Below, piece after piece: positions 20,562-31,670 of a stretch of DNA of 64,000 bases. The notes below the pieces were generated by a model. The model was not told the DNA's origin, did not search any database, and saw only the letters and a program-made list of their open reading frames with translations. A program made the translations under genes and the position numbers. The DNA is from Fulvia fulva (lineage: Eukaryota; Ascomycota; Dothideomycetes; Mycosphaerellales; Mycosphaerellaceae), in assembly GCF_020509005.1 (NCBI RefSeq), contig NC_063015.1:3534001-3598000 (forward strand). Reading direction: 5' to 3'. Within the stretch, counting starts at the first letter, position 1; each line of letters opens with the position of its first letter.

Positions 20562-21296
20562 GGTGGTGCTGAGATTGAGTTAGGGTGATGTTGTGTTACA
20601 CAAGATCAGCATGCATTTCAGCTGTATGCGATGTGCTGCTGTATGGGGATGACGCTCTAGCTGCCCGCTGCTCCTCGAGCTCGAAGTGGGTCGTGGGGGA
20701 ACTCTGACTAGGAAGCTGTGAAGGTGTGGATAGCCGAGGATGGGTTATGGAGCTGCTGTGGGTCAATAGAGCTTGCGATTAGTGTTGTTGATCCACGGCT
20801 GGATGAGACATAGCCAGCTGGCCAGGGTGTGGCTATAAAACGGTATTGGATTAGCTGTGGTCGAGACAGGGGTGTTCCGGCCCCTAACCTGCTCGAAGGT
20901 CGTCTTTTAGGTAATTTGAATGCCTTATTACCCCTATAGATGCCTAATCTGCTCTAATTTTAGGGTCTCTTTTAGGATGCAACGACAAAGCCATAATGGA
21001 CGAAATATAGCTAGTCGGCCACAGCGTGGCCACGTAGTATTGAATTAGTGGGTGGATGTGGACCAACAACACTACTTGTGATATGGCTTCACCTTTAATT
21101 GCCCATGGAGTATTTACAACAGTCACATTAAAGATGGAAGCCAAGAATTCGGAGCCAGGTGTGGGCAGTCTGCATCGACAGCCATGCCAATCATCAACCT
21201 CGACTGATACCTCACAACGCCGAAACAGCGAGATTTCATTCACAGCTATTCTGATCCTCCACTTCCACCAAAACAAGTACGGCAATACACCTCTGC
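20562..21296. other. Intergenic, no gene supported
   Basis: Moderately AT-rich. Holds the promoter of the dienelactone hydrolase. Small direct repeats around GCCTTA/CCCTATA and GCTCTAATTTTAGGGTC near 20895-20975 may be remnants of mobile DNA, but nothing can be identified. Confidence 0.35.
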
Positions 21297-22085
21297 TCAA
21301 TCACCACTGATCCAGTCGCCATCGTACATCCGAAAATGCCACTCACGGTCATCCGAGCCATCAGCAATCGAAAGATCGTCCTCTCCACCTTGACTGTCCC
21401 AACCCCAATCAGATGGCAACTCTTGGCCAATGTCGTTATACTTCAGCTTGTTCTCCAGACACCACTCCCAATTAACATACTCCTTAGGCTTTCCTCTGAA
21501 AAATTGAATGTCCCTGGTGTGAGGCTGAGCCAGAAAGCCTTGTGCGTGTCTCACTGGAATATCATCACCGAAGAAGGCTCGCAGGCCATCGATGATGTCG
21601 TCGCCGACCATTGTCAATCCCCAGGCCTCCTTTCGATGCTCGCAACAAATTGCGATGTCGCCTTTCGCGAATTTGTGATTTGGCGCCCTGAAGCCTCGTA
21701 GCTCGTCGACCGTCTCCAGCTTGCGGATCACAGCTTTCTTCAGCAGCTCGCCTTGTTTTTCATCGAGCCGCCAGGGCTCGAAGAGCCCGGTGTCGTCGAC
21801 GAAAGGGTGCAAGTCGGCAGCGATGTGGGCTACGAAGCAGCTAGTGTCGCTCAGGCGCACGTAGAGTCCGACACAGGTGAAGCACTTAGCAGTGCCGACT
21901 GTGTCTACGGTGTGAGTGTTGCCATCGTGGCATTGGAGGGCAAGCGGGAGGTTGAGGACGAAACTTTGGCCTTGCTTGCAGTGCTTGTACCACTGCTCTC
22001 CTGTCCTGGATTCGAGACGATGGGTTCCGTGTCCCTTCACCGCCTCGTCTTGCTGGCTTCGGGTCAATTTGTGGAACTCTGTCAT
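21297..22085 (-). CDS. CheD-like-pattern protein, tandem paralogue A
   Basis: Intronless frame of 262 residues starting MTEFHKLTRS. The ATG ending at 22085 was chosen because the upstream frame opens only from a GTG. It is clearly a paralogue of the next gene on the same strand: shared WYKHCxQG (32-39), xCHDG, a core TxxxxCVxxYVRLSDxSCFxAHIAA (65-90), WRxDExQGxLL, and GLxxFFG. In the core Thr65, Cys71 and His87 sit as Thr-x5-Cys-x15-His, close to the Thr/Cys/His triad spacing of CheD glutamine deamidases (Thr-x5-Cys-x16-His in Thermotoga CheD). Strands on both sides of the Cys fit that fold. Function unknown; the fold link is inference. The C-terminus is acidic and Trp-rich. Confidence 0.65.
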   Translation of the reverse strand: MTEFHKLTRSQQDEAVKGHGTHRLESRTGEQWYKHCKQGQSFVLNLPLALQCHDGNTHTVDTVGTAKCFTCVGLYVRLSDTSCFVAHIAADLHPFVDDTGLFEPWRLDEKQGELLKKAVIRKLETVDELRGFRAPNHKFAKGDIAICCEHRKEAWGLTMVGDDIIDGLRAFFGDDIPVRHAQGFLAQPHTRDIQFFRGKPKEYVNWEWCLENKLKYNDIGQELPSDWGWDSQGGEDDLSIADGSDDREWHFRMYDGDWISGD

Positions 22086-22383
22086 TGTTGTTGAGTTATG
22101 ATTCTCCAGCTTGCGAGACACACGAGCGATGGTACGGTTATGAAGGATCTGGTTGTTTGCTACTTGTCTCTGATGGAGTAAATAGGAGTGGTGGAAATGG
22201 CACCAAACATTGCCAGAGATATCGCTCCTTTATTTCGCTGCATCTAATGTTCCAGAGGCAAGCATTGGACATTACAGGAAGACCAACAGCGAGTGTGGAA
22301 GCTACTTGACTTTCATAGAGAGATTTCCACTCGTATCTTCAGAACAGGTCTTGCAAGTTCGAACTCCAAAGATACTAAGGGAA

Positions 22384-23052
22384 CTATACCCTGACCCAGT
22401 CGCCCTCCTCATATATCCACACAAAGTGCCAGTCTTCGCTGCCCATGCCCTCCTCAATGACATAATCATCCTCTTTCTGGCTATGCCATCCATGATCGCT
22501 CGGTATCGCTTCCCTGGAAGCTTCCGCTGTTGTAGTAAGCCAGTCAATGTCACGCTTTGCATGATCCACAATGAAACCGCAAGCCTTCCTTACTTCCATC
22601 TTGCCAAAGAAGTCGTGGAGACCTTGAATGATGTATTTGCCCACCGAAGGCTTGCCCTTGAATGTATCGCTGTGGCATGAGCAGACGGCGTACTCTCCTT
22701 TTTGAAGCTTGTAATCCTTGGCATTGACGAGTATAGTCAGCTGTGAATGTGATCGCAGCCTCTTTTCGATGGCCTGGCTAAGCAGTGCACCTTGCTCCTC
22801 ATCAGGTCGCCACTTCTCAACCTCGTCCTCGGTACCAGTTTCGGCTGCTATGTGTGCTATGAAGCAGCTGTCGTCGCTCAGTCGGACGTAAATGCAGACG
22901 CAGGTGCGACAGCCACTAGTGCCGATGGTGCAGAGCTCACGTTTTCTACCATCATGGCAGACTAACTCGATCGGAAATGTCTCGAAGAAAGCTTCACCCT
23001 GGCGACAGTGCTTGTACCACTTTTTCTCTTCCATGCTGTGAGAATGCGACAT
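22384..23052 (-). CDS. CheD-like-pattern protein, tandem paralogue B
   Basis: Intronless frame of 222 residues starting MSHSHSMEEKKW; the ATG ending at 23052 is the first in frame (upstream start would be TTG). It is the head-to-tail paralogue of the gene at 21297-22085, 298 bp away. The same core is present, with Thr45, Cys51 and His67 at identical spacing, and also CxxC around 48-51. Both copies end in a Trp/acidic tail (WHFVWIYEEGDW here). Divergence between copies is high outside the core, so the duplication is old and both frames have been kept open, which argues for function. No signal peptide or membrane segment. Unknown role. Confidence 0.65.
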   Translation of the reverse strand: MSHSHSMEEKKWYKHCRQGEAFFETFPIELVCHDGRKRELCTIGTSGCRTCVCIYVRLSDDSCFIAHIAAETGTEDEVEKWRPDEEQGALLSQAIEKRLRSHSQLTILVNAKDYKLQKGEYAVCSCHSDTFKGKPSVGKYIIQGLHDFFGKMEVRKACGFIVDHAKRDIDWLTTTAEASREAIPSDHGWHSQKEDDYVIEEGMGSEDWHFVWIYEEGDWVRV

Positions 23053-24403
23053 TCGGCGCAGCAAGTCCAATGACAAGCCATAGAGACTGCAAGAAGTTTC
23101 TCCTATGGCGACGTTCTGCAGCTGTGACCGAGTGCATTCGATGGTCTGAGTTCAGTCGCTATGCCGTCGTAGACGACACGCCTGGAGCCGAATTGAATTC
23201 TGACTGCTTCGCCATCTATGCCCACTCACCTCCAAGCCATTCGTCGTTAAGTCAGCTATCGTCATCACTTGTAGTAGCGTTGCCCTTGATGGTCGTGCAT
23301 CTCTGAAGTATCTTCAAGCATCGATCGCACCTGGAGTATATACCCCTGGGCGCGCCGCGCTGCCTTTCCCGTTCACTAGCGAAAGAGAGCGCAGTAACAT
23401 AGTGGTGACAGTTACTTCTTACCTGGCATGAGAAGACCTACAGAGAGCGTGATGGCTCGTTTGTGTTGTGCCATCACCCGGCTAGCGGCTCGAGAATGTC
23501 AGTCAGAAGTGTACACCTTCCACATTAGTCGTGCCAAACGCCTCAGATCAGCACGTTTTGCAAGGTCGAGCGCATACCAAGAGGCGTTTTACATGCATTA
23601 CTGGAACGATGTTGCCTGCTCTTCTCGGCAGCCCACTCCGATTGCGATGTCGTAGACTTGGCTGCCTGCAAGCGTCCATGCTGTCTGTGGCCCTGCGGAT
23701 GGAGGTATGGGCTTTATTGCGGTCTCGTCGTGGTAAGTGAGGCAGCAGCGTATCGCCAGGGACTTTCGTGCTGCCACATGGATGCGGAAGATGAAGGCAG
23801 AGGGCGCCAAGGCTGCGCGGCGCAGCATGATTGCGCGAGATGCCAGATGAACTTCGCGCATCCCAGAATGAACCATGTCTTCGTGCTGTCATTGACTCGG
23901 TGTGTCGCGTTGAGACCATTATCTTGCTTCGAGGTAGCGCAGCGTTGCCGCGGCGAAGTGATCGAGGAGACACGCCAACACGCACGCACTGTTACGAGAG
24001 CAATATCGTGTACTCGCTGGAGGGCAGGATGCCAAGTTCAGATGTTGATGAGTGAAAGACGTGTCGGATCTTGGTGGCAGGCGCCGATGTCGGAGCGCCG
24101 CGGTCACCAAACTCATCGTTATCTGTCGTGGATGCTCCTCTACCATCAATGGATGCGATGTTTGAGGGATCAAATGCTATCAGGACGATGTTAAGGGCAC
24201 ATAGCGACAGACGAAACGCGATGATCGTCCCTTCCTCGTGCTCCACCGGAGCTTCCTGCCAAGTCGTACCTCGCATCCTTCCCAGGCAGCTGCAGCTGTA
24301 GGATGGGGCAAAGCACATCAAGGTAGGTACCTCGTCCTGTACTGTTCTGTGATCTCTTCACTTCACCCCCAATTCACCATACGTTGTAGAAAGAGCCTTT
24401 AGC
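23053..24403. other. 1.35-kb intergenic region, no gene supported
   Basis: Many overlapping short frames on both strands but no one coherent coding strand, no splice-linked extension and no domain. It holds the divergent promoters of paralogue B (minus) and the AAA ATPase (plus). Confidence 0.4.
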
Positions 24404-25797
24404 ATGACAGACACCGAGCCATTCACGCTCATCGAAGAGCAGAACCACAACGCTCCATACCGCCTCTGGGACGACGTCCTTGACCTCAACTCCGCCAAAT
24501 CAGCAGATCACGACCTGCAATATGCAGAGCATCTCCGTAGGGCGTTTCCAGGCTACATCGTGACTGGTATTCCTGCTGGCAACATTAACCTCCTCGGCTT
24601 TGCGGCAAGTGGTTTCGCATCGGCTGAGCGAGACAAGGACACTGATATGTTCTGGAGCTGGAAAGGATATACTGGACCAGCTGCTGGGTCACGTAATGGC
24701 CAACTCGCCGAAGCAGTGCACTTTGCGAAGTATCACTACAAGTGGGGTAATGAGGACTTCATTCTCTACACTGTTGGCGGTGTGCAGTATGTGCTCAAAG
24801 AGCGCAAATGGCAGGAGCACCCACTGGGTCCATCGAAGGTACGTTTCGGACTGTATTGGGCACTGAGCTGCTCAAAGAAAGCTAGGGCGATTGAGTTGCA
24901 ACTGACAACTTTCGACAGGTAACGGACGCACTCATTACAGCTATCGGTCAATACATCCTCAGCGATGTTGTCTGGGTCTTCGATAGTTACTGGTACCAGT
25001 CCAAACCTCTGTTCCAAGAGATCAAGAAAGCGTCCTGGGACAAAGTAATTCTCGACGAGAAGATGAAAAAGGAGCTAGTGTCAGTCGCATCAAAGTTCTT
25101 CGACTCGAAAGACGTCTACGATGACCTTGGCGTGCCCTGGAAACGCGGTCTCATCTTCCACGGACCGCCAGGCAATGGCAAGACCATCAGCATCAAAGCA
25201 TTGATGCATACGCTCCTGATGAGAAAACACTCAGTTCCAACGCTTTATGTCAAGAACGCTCCACAAGCGTACCAGCTTAATTCGGTGTTCTCGCAAGCAC
25301 GGAGGCTGAGCCCTTGCATGCTGGTACTGGAAGACATTGAGACAATCGTCCGACCACAGACTAGATCATACTTCTTCAATCAGATGGACGGTCTGGAGCA
25401 CAATGATGGCATCTTCGTTGTGGCATCCACGAACTTCCTTGAGAAGCTCGACCCGGGTCTTACATCTCGCCCGAGTCGCTTCGATCGGAAGTATCTGTTT
25501 CCTCTGCCGAACGAACACGAGCGAACTCTCTACTGTCAGTACTGGCGTGGAAAGGTTTCTCACAAAAAAGACATAGCATTTCCTGAAAAGCTTTGCCCAG
25601 CAATGGCACGCATCACGCCAGGCTTCTCGTTCGCCTTCCTCCAGGAGTGCTTTGTGGCCTCCCTTTTGACTCTTGCTCGCCAGAATACGCTTGAGGATGA
25701 CGATGGTGGCCTCGAAAAGTATGAGCTGTGGCGTGTGTTCAAGGAGACTGCAGATGTCTTACGAAAAGAGATCGACCCGGAGAAGACCGCCCCATAA
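24404..25797 (+). CDS. AAA+ ATPase
   Basis: Exon 1 is 24404-24838 and exon 2 is 24919-25797; the 80-nt intron has donor GTACGT, branch ACTGAC and acceptor TCGACAG. The product is 437 residues. The N-terminal 200 residues are a domain of unknown function found in fungal AAA proteins (YRLWDDVLDLN, WSWKGYTGP, YTVGGVQYVLKER). The AAA core shows Walker A GPPGNGKT (227-234), Walker B-like CMLVLEDIE, sensor 1 FVVASTN, and the arginine-finger region SRPSRFDRKY, with the small helical domain following. It resembles the classic-clade ATPases related to BCS1/Rix7 found in multiple copies in ascomycetes; substrate unknown. The stop TAA at 25795-25797 is followed in the same frame by a further 160 open codons (next entry). 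Confidence 0.82.
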
Positions 25798-26280
25798 CAG
25801 ACTCCAATATCTATGGCCAAGTATGCCAGTGCTTGGGGACAAAGCATGCCAGTCGGTCGGAGACGCGAGTCAATGAGACGACCTGTGGATGTACCAGCTC
25901 ACGAGGACTTCACTTCTACTGCACCCGGAAAGCAATCATTCAAGGACTTCAACACCACGCCATGGGGCAATCCCAACATCTTCAACCCCATCACCATCGA
26001 CCTCCACGATCGCATCTTCAGCAGAGCAGCGGCCAGGCCAACAGTACCAGATCCCTTGATGCAGCAATCAGCTCCAATGGAGTGGGATACTGTCTGGGGT
26101 TCCAGTCTGCAGCGAGAGGCATATCCAGCCAGCAATGAGACAGAGTTCTTGCCAGAACCATCGCGGCTATCGTCTGGAGCTTCGCCACCAGGACCGGCAG
26201 ATAGTGAGAGGGTGGCGGAGATGCCGTACACGGGCGTGAAGCGTAATTACATTAATCCAGCTGCTTATGAGTTGAAGTAG
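25798..26280 (+). CDS. In-frame ORF directly after the AAA ATPase stop
   Basis: After the TAA at 25795-25797 the same frame runs open for 160 codons to a TAG at 26278-26280; its first ATG is at 25813 (155 residues). The encoded text is Pro/Ser/Asn-rich (DFNTTPWGNPNIFNP, DSERVAEMPYTGVK) and looks like a disordered protein tail. It may be the C-terminal extension of the ATPase cut off by a nonsense change, a readthrough extension, or a separate short gene. I find no intron that would remove the stop and keep this frame. Confidence 0.4.
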   Translation, partial: QTPISMAKYASAWGQSMPVGRRRESMRRPVDVPAHEDFTSTAPGKQSFKDFNTTPWGNPNIFNPITIDLHDRIFSRAAARPTVPDPLMQQSAPMEWDTVWGSSLQREAYPASNETEFLPEPSRLSSGASPPGPADSERVAEMPYTGVKRNYINPAAYELK

Positions 26281-27223
26281 GAGCTCGGTTGATTGTGGCG
26301 GTGGATGCTATGGAGGATGGAGATGGATGTGCAATGGGAAGGTTGAATGAGGTTGCTCGTGTCTATGATGGGCTGTTAGTGGAAGGTGACCCTGGTGTGG
26401 ACGTTGTGTGTTGCAGCATCAATTATAATGCGGGTGAACCTCGGCCATTTGAAACCGACGCGTCGCCACGCATTCGCGTCGTACAGGCTGTCAGTGTCAG
26501 CGGTCAGCCTATACCTTGTTCAATTTCGAGCCACATCCGCAAAGCTCCAATCGACGGGCCAGAGACGTATGCTTGACGGGATTTCTTGCATGGAGGGCCT
26601 GTGGTCTGATACTGAGGTGCAGTTCCTGCGTTACCCTCAAGCGGAGATGATCTGAGAGTGGTGATTCGAGGTCAAGTCAAGAGCTGGACGGTAGAAGCCA
26701 ACTTATGACATAGTTTAGACGACGAGCTCGTATGCCACGTAACACGAGGTGGAAAGAGCCTGAGCATGGCACTATCCTGGAACAGCTGGGTATCGGAACT
26801 TGGCAGCCACCGCAGATGTGAGTACCCGGCTCTCAGCCACGAGGAAGCGACTCTCCCATCCCTTTGCAAACTCGTACACAAAAGTCTCTACCCTGGTTAC
26901 AGGGCTTTAAGCTGAATTGCGTTCACAGAATTGCCTGTGCAAGCCATGCAGCGACAGACCGGACCAGTAAGACTCTGTCGTTGTTAAGCAACGTTCAAAA
27001 CTTAGACAGGGCCTCCGCACAGATTTGGACCGACAGAGTGTGTAAAGGGATGACTGTTGTGCTTCAGCTCAGCTGCTGCAAGTACCGTACCGACGAGAGA
27101 GCAGGTAGGTCAGTCAGACGGAGGTAAGTATCGGAGCCAGAGGCGTAATATAAGCACCTCAAGCTTTCGTCCTCCTTGTGCACTCTACTACCTCAAACTT
27201 GCTCAGTCCTACTATTGCTGACC
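26281..27223. other. Intergenic, no gene supported
   Basis: Holds the promoter of the laccase gene. No frame with protein character. Confidence 0.45.
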
Positions 27224-29583
27224 ATGGGTCTCCTCAACTCATACTGGGAAGCTCTGCTGCAGCTTGCTACAACTGCCAACCTACTAGACGGGTACCACTC
27301 CTCGTATCCTCAGCAGCCGCTGAACATACCAAAGCACACTGCCGGTCTTTCAGATGTCTCTGCGGCAGGTGTCTCCTTCCAGGTTCCTGGAACGGGGTTC
27401 ACCTGCTCGTACCCTAGCATGACTCGACATCAAGCTTGCAATAGTGCGAAGGATAGGAGTTGCTGGTTGAAGCCTTTGAATCGCAAGGATACGAGATATG
27501 ACATCCACACACAATGTAAGCTTTCTTGACACCCACCCGGACTGCTGGGTCGCTAATGGCGAATGCAGATGATATGCCTGGAGACGAATTCTCTCCTCCT
27601 GGCATTACACGAGAAGTCCTTCAACCTCAGACCTTTTCATGATTCGTCACTGACTGCTGCAGTACTGGCTTGAAGTTAGCGTCGACCCTGTATGTCTTGA
27701 ACAATGTGCTTCACAGAGCTAGCAACACGAGCTAAGCAATGTATAGATCGCGCCCGACGGGTACCTGAAGCCGCTGGGCCAAGTCTTCAACCACACATAT
27801 CCTGGTCCCCACCTCCAGGCTTGCTGGGGGGATCAGATCGTAAGTCTGTCCCACGCTGTAACATAGTGCCGCTGCTGACTGACTGGGCTTCAGGTCGTGC
27901 ATGTCACCAACAAGATTGTGAATTTGGGCACCACGATCCATTGGCATGGTATCAGGCAGCTCAATACTACGGAGCATGATGGGGTTAATGGTGTCACACA
28001 ATGCCCCATTGCATTCGGTGATACCTACACCTACAACTTTACCGCTGATCAGTACGGTCATACCTGGTACCACAGCCACTACCAGACGCAGTACTCCGAT
28101 GGCGTTGCCGGCCCGCTCACAATCTATGGACCCAGTAGCTCGAATTGGGATGAGACTTTCACGCCGATCATGATGCAAGACTGGGTGCACGAGAACACTT
28201 CGATTGCCTTTCAACAGGACTTGGCTGGTGCGATACCGATCGGAGACAGCCTCTTACTTGGTGGCACTTCCAGCTACAAGTGCTCTGCCCTCGATCCATA
28301 TTGCTGCAGTAGCTGCAATAGCACCAGAACAGCATGCAAGGCTGGCATGGACCCCGCCTTCTGTTGTGACCCTGACGATCGTTGCTTCAAGAGTGTCACG
28401 AACGCTGACGGATCCGTCAGTACAGTACGGCAGTCAGGTGGCATCTACGCCAAGACATTTGAAGCAGGCAAGCGGTATTTATTCCAGCTCATCAACGCTT
28501 CGGCAGATGCCATGTTCATCTTTGCGATCGATGATCACGAGCTTGAAGTCATCGAGGCCGACTTGGTACCTATCAAGCCGTACAAGACTGATTCTGTCTT
28601 TATCGCTATTGGTAAGTACCCAGTCTCTCCAGTGATGGATCTACTGACCATACCCAGGCCAACGCTATCAAGTCATCGTGCACGCAAAACCTCTCGGCAA
28701 CCAAGACTCTCCTTCCAAAGACTACTGGATCCGCACCCGCATCGCCAACGGCTGCGGTAATGTGGCTCAAGATAATGAAGAAACAGGCATAATACGCTAC
28801 AACGCCTCGAGCCGCGCCACGCCCTCGACAGAAGCACACACAGACCGCGAGGTCTGCGCGGATGAGCCTATGGCTAGTCTCAGTCCCATCGTACCCTGGA
28901 ACGCCTCTGACCTGCGCAACTCTCGGGATGAGTACACCTTCGTCGCATCTCTCGATACTAAGGCGACCCACGGAGCGTATAGATGGGAAATCAAAGACGA
29001 TCCCCTGTTCCTCAATTACTCGAGTCCAAGTATCCTCAACGTCAACAACCCAGCGCATTTCGAGGATGTCTTTCAAGCCACTGTAAACTACACCAACAAC
29101 GCTTGGAATGGAGGGTTCGTGTACCTTGTCATTGATGGCAGCAATATTCAGAAGATTCCAGGCAAACAAGGCGTTCCTGCTGCACATCCTATTCACCTTC
29201 ACGGCCACGACTTTGTGATTCTCGCGCAGGTTGATTCAGCTTTTAATGGGACGATCCCACCGAACCGAGTGCAGAATCCGACCAGACGGGATACGGCGTT
29301 GTTGTATGGTGGTGGGTACCTGGCGCTTGCTTTCAAGTTAGATAATCCAGGCATATGGCTTGTGTAAGTGGTGCAAGAGTATGTGTTTCATGAGGATGTA
29401 TGCTGACTGTCGGGTAGGCATTGTCACATCGCTTGGCATGCTTCTTCGGGGCTTGCATTGCAGATTGTGGAGAGGCAGGATGAGATTTTGAGTAGTATTG
29501 GGCCTCTGGATGCTACGCAGAAAACTTGCGATGGGTGGCACCAAATGGGACTGCAGTTCCATCAGGAGGATTCGGGGATTTGA
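27224..29583 (+). CDS. Laccase-like multicopper oxidase (ascomycete type)
   Basis: Seven exons: 27224-27515, 27569-27615, 27663-27689, 27747-27839, 27894-28611, 28658-29363, 29418-29583, summing to 682 residues in frame. Donors are GTAAG- or GTATG-type except intron 2 (GTCCTT, weak). Laccases oxidise phenols at a type 1 copper and reduce oxygen at a trinuclear cluster. All four copper motifs are present: HWHG (169-172), WYHSH (211-215), HPIHLHGHDF (from 569) and HCHIAWH (629-635), with Leu at the axial type 1 position. The C-terminus is DSGI, the plug-type end of ascomycete laccases. Residues 283-317 hold eight Cys in a loop not usual in the family. The start is the least certain part; a clear signal peptide is not seen from this ATG. 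Confidence 0.88.
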
Positions 29584-29819
29584 GACTGTTGTCTCGAGGC
29601 GAGGCTGTCTGGTACGGTTTGTGGTGAATCTACCACCTTGAAGATGAATGGAAAGAGTATGGGTGGACGGATTGGGCAGTGTTGATGAACTGACGTGGCG
29701 GAGAAGAAGCATGTGACTATGCACGGACTCAGCATCATCCAACTTTGTGCTCCAAGATCTTCCCTCTCTTGAACTCCGAACTCACGTTGCAGAGTTTCCT
29801 ACCAAACACGAGGGCCCTC

Positions 29820-29889
29820 AACCACCACCACCACCACCACCAACACCACCATCACCAACACCACCATCACCACCATCACCAAGCACCAC
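29820..29889 (+). repeat. (CAC)n/(CCA)n-rich leader before the first RING gene
   Basis: Imperfect CAC/ACC/ATC trinucleotide repeats of about 70 bp ending ten bases before the ATG at 29899. A shorter similar tract (CACCACCATCACCACCA) precedes the second RING gene near 31624, so it is probably part of a shared 5' leader. Confidence 0.7.
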
Positions 29890-29898
29890 CTGCGCAAG

Positions 29899-30947
29899 AT
29901 GGTCCTACCAACTCGCGAAGACTACTTCGCACAGCTTGAGCCGGAGACATGCCCAATCTGCTACGAGGCAAGTGATATCGCGCAATCTCTCTTTTGACAC
30001 ATGCTAACTCGCGGTAGGTCATGGCAAGCCCGACCAAGACCGCCTGCAACCACTACTTCTGCCACGAATGTCTCAAGACCTGGCTCGGCTCAGCACATAC
30101 CTGCCCTACATGTCGCAGCGAGTTGTTCAGACTAACTCGGCGAAGAATCGGGATCGACGGCGCTTTCTTAGAGCAACTACGACAAGAGAACACAGCACTT
30201 CAACACCACTTCCATACTCTACGCTCACCGCCTCCGAACGCATCCGCAGGGTGGTTCGCCGACATGGACAGGAGACTGGACGATCTTCTCGACTCAATGG
30301 ACAGGAGACGCCAAGGCATGTACGGTACTGTCTCGAACACGCCGCGACTGAATGTTGAGGATGGACCACAAGACGACAATGCTCCGACGACTCCAGCTGC
30401 AGCGGACCAGAGCACGCGAGACTTTCCAAGACCACGTTCAGGTGCTCTGGAAAGGGCAGACGCGGTTCTCCGAGCAGCGGAACTAGCACGTCAACGCTGG
30501 AATTTTGCCGAGTCCAGCATGCCGAGCAGGTCGAGACAGGCTGGGGAGAACGTACCACAACGCGAGAATGCTCAGATTTCAGCTACAGCTGACCAGACCG
30601 CGCAAGCGTTCTTGAACCACGGACGTATCGCATCGAGGGCCGAACGCACTGATCGTCCTGCGAGAGTCGTTTTGCCTCCTCGAGAACGTGCTCTTCTGCC
30701 GAGCGAGCGGCCTTTCTGGCGGCGGGCCCCGGCTCACTCGCGAATCATCACAAACCCTTTTGCTGCGGCGGCTCCAGCCACACGCCGCACAGTTTCTCCA
30801 GACGTGATGGGCGAGGGCCTCCAGACGATGCCTGGACTGCAGTTGGGCGGTCCAGAGTCTCGAAATCCACGAAGAGCAGAACTCAGAACTTTGCCGATCC
30901 CGCGGCGTGGCATCTCGCCGCCAGATTGGCTACGCGATGGGGAATGA
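29899..30947 (+). CDS. RING-finger protein 1 of the tandem array (probable E3 ligase)
   Basis: Exon 1 is 29899-29967 and exon 2 is 30018-30947. The intron starts GC, not GT (GAG|GCAAGT), with branch GCTAAC and acceptor GGTAG, so it is a GC-AG intron. The product is 332 residues. Residues 18-56 are a complete C3HC4 RING: CPIC, then C-N-H-Y-F-C-H-E-C, then CPTC. RING-HC domains recruit ubiquitin-charged E2 enzymes. The intron falls right after the first Cys pair, as in the other four genes of the array. A helical stretch (FLEQLRQENTALQHHF) and a long disordered Arg/Ala/Pro-rich tail follow; the tail lacks the PGASWGSL-like motif of the others. Confidence 0.8.
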
Positions 30948-31670
30948 TGCACATGGTACAGGTTTCCGTTGCCTTCGTACCGCAAGACAGTCGAGCCAAG
31001 TAGTTGTGGACAAGTCGCAGGGACGTTGAAGTGTCTTGCTCACGCATCTAAGACATAAGGCGGATTGAGCAGGCTGGGAATTCAGATCCTCGTTGCTACT
31101 GCGCTGAGGAGGCGATCGTGTGGAAGTTTCAAGGCGTACGAGGACTTCATGTGTACTGTAGCTCAGGATGTACAGGGTACAGCAGATGGCTTGTAAGAAG
31201 ACGAATGTGACTTTACTCGCACTACGTCACTCACAAGGCTGTTACTTTTTGTGTCCTAACGAGAGGCATGGCCTGGCGTCTTCATTGAAAGAAGAGAATG
31301 CTCCTGGCAAGATAAGAGTGCTTCATATAGCTAGACACGAACGTAGGACTTCGATGTTGCCATCTTGAACTGACCGTCTGGCAAAACAAGGACATCGCTA
31401 GGATTGCTCATCTTGGTTCATGTCCCATACAGATTTCCTCCTGAGTGTTAATGAGATAGCTGCCTGTGAATCCAACAAAGGAATGCAGGGTAGTACTGTG
31501 GTCTATGGTCGTGAGCATGCATGTGTCGCAAATGGAATCAGCAAACTCGACTATGGATATGTAAAGCGCAGCAACCATGATCGCTGAGTTGAGTAAGATA
31601 CCGTGATCCAACTGCACGCGAAGCACCACCATCACCACCATTACCACGACCACGACAGCTTACTCACACA
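30948..31670. other. Intergenic between RING 1 and RING 2
   Basis: No gene supported. Ends in a CACCACCATCACC-type leader before RING 2. Confidence 0.4.

Noticed and set aside
23428..24301. Several 70-180 codon frames on both strands
   Set aside because: Mutually overlapping, no start context, no domain, no splice-supported continuation.
29745..30007. His-rich and Pro-rich frames before RING 1
   Set aside because: Translations of the CAC-type leader repeat; the RING frame starts at 29899 and is supported by domain and splicing.
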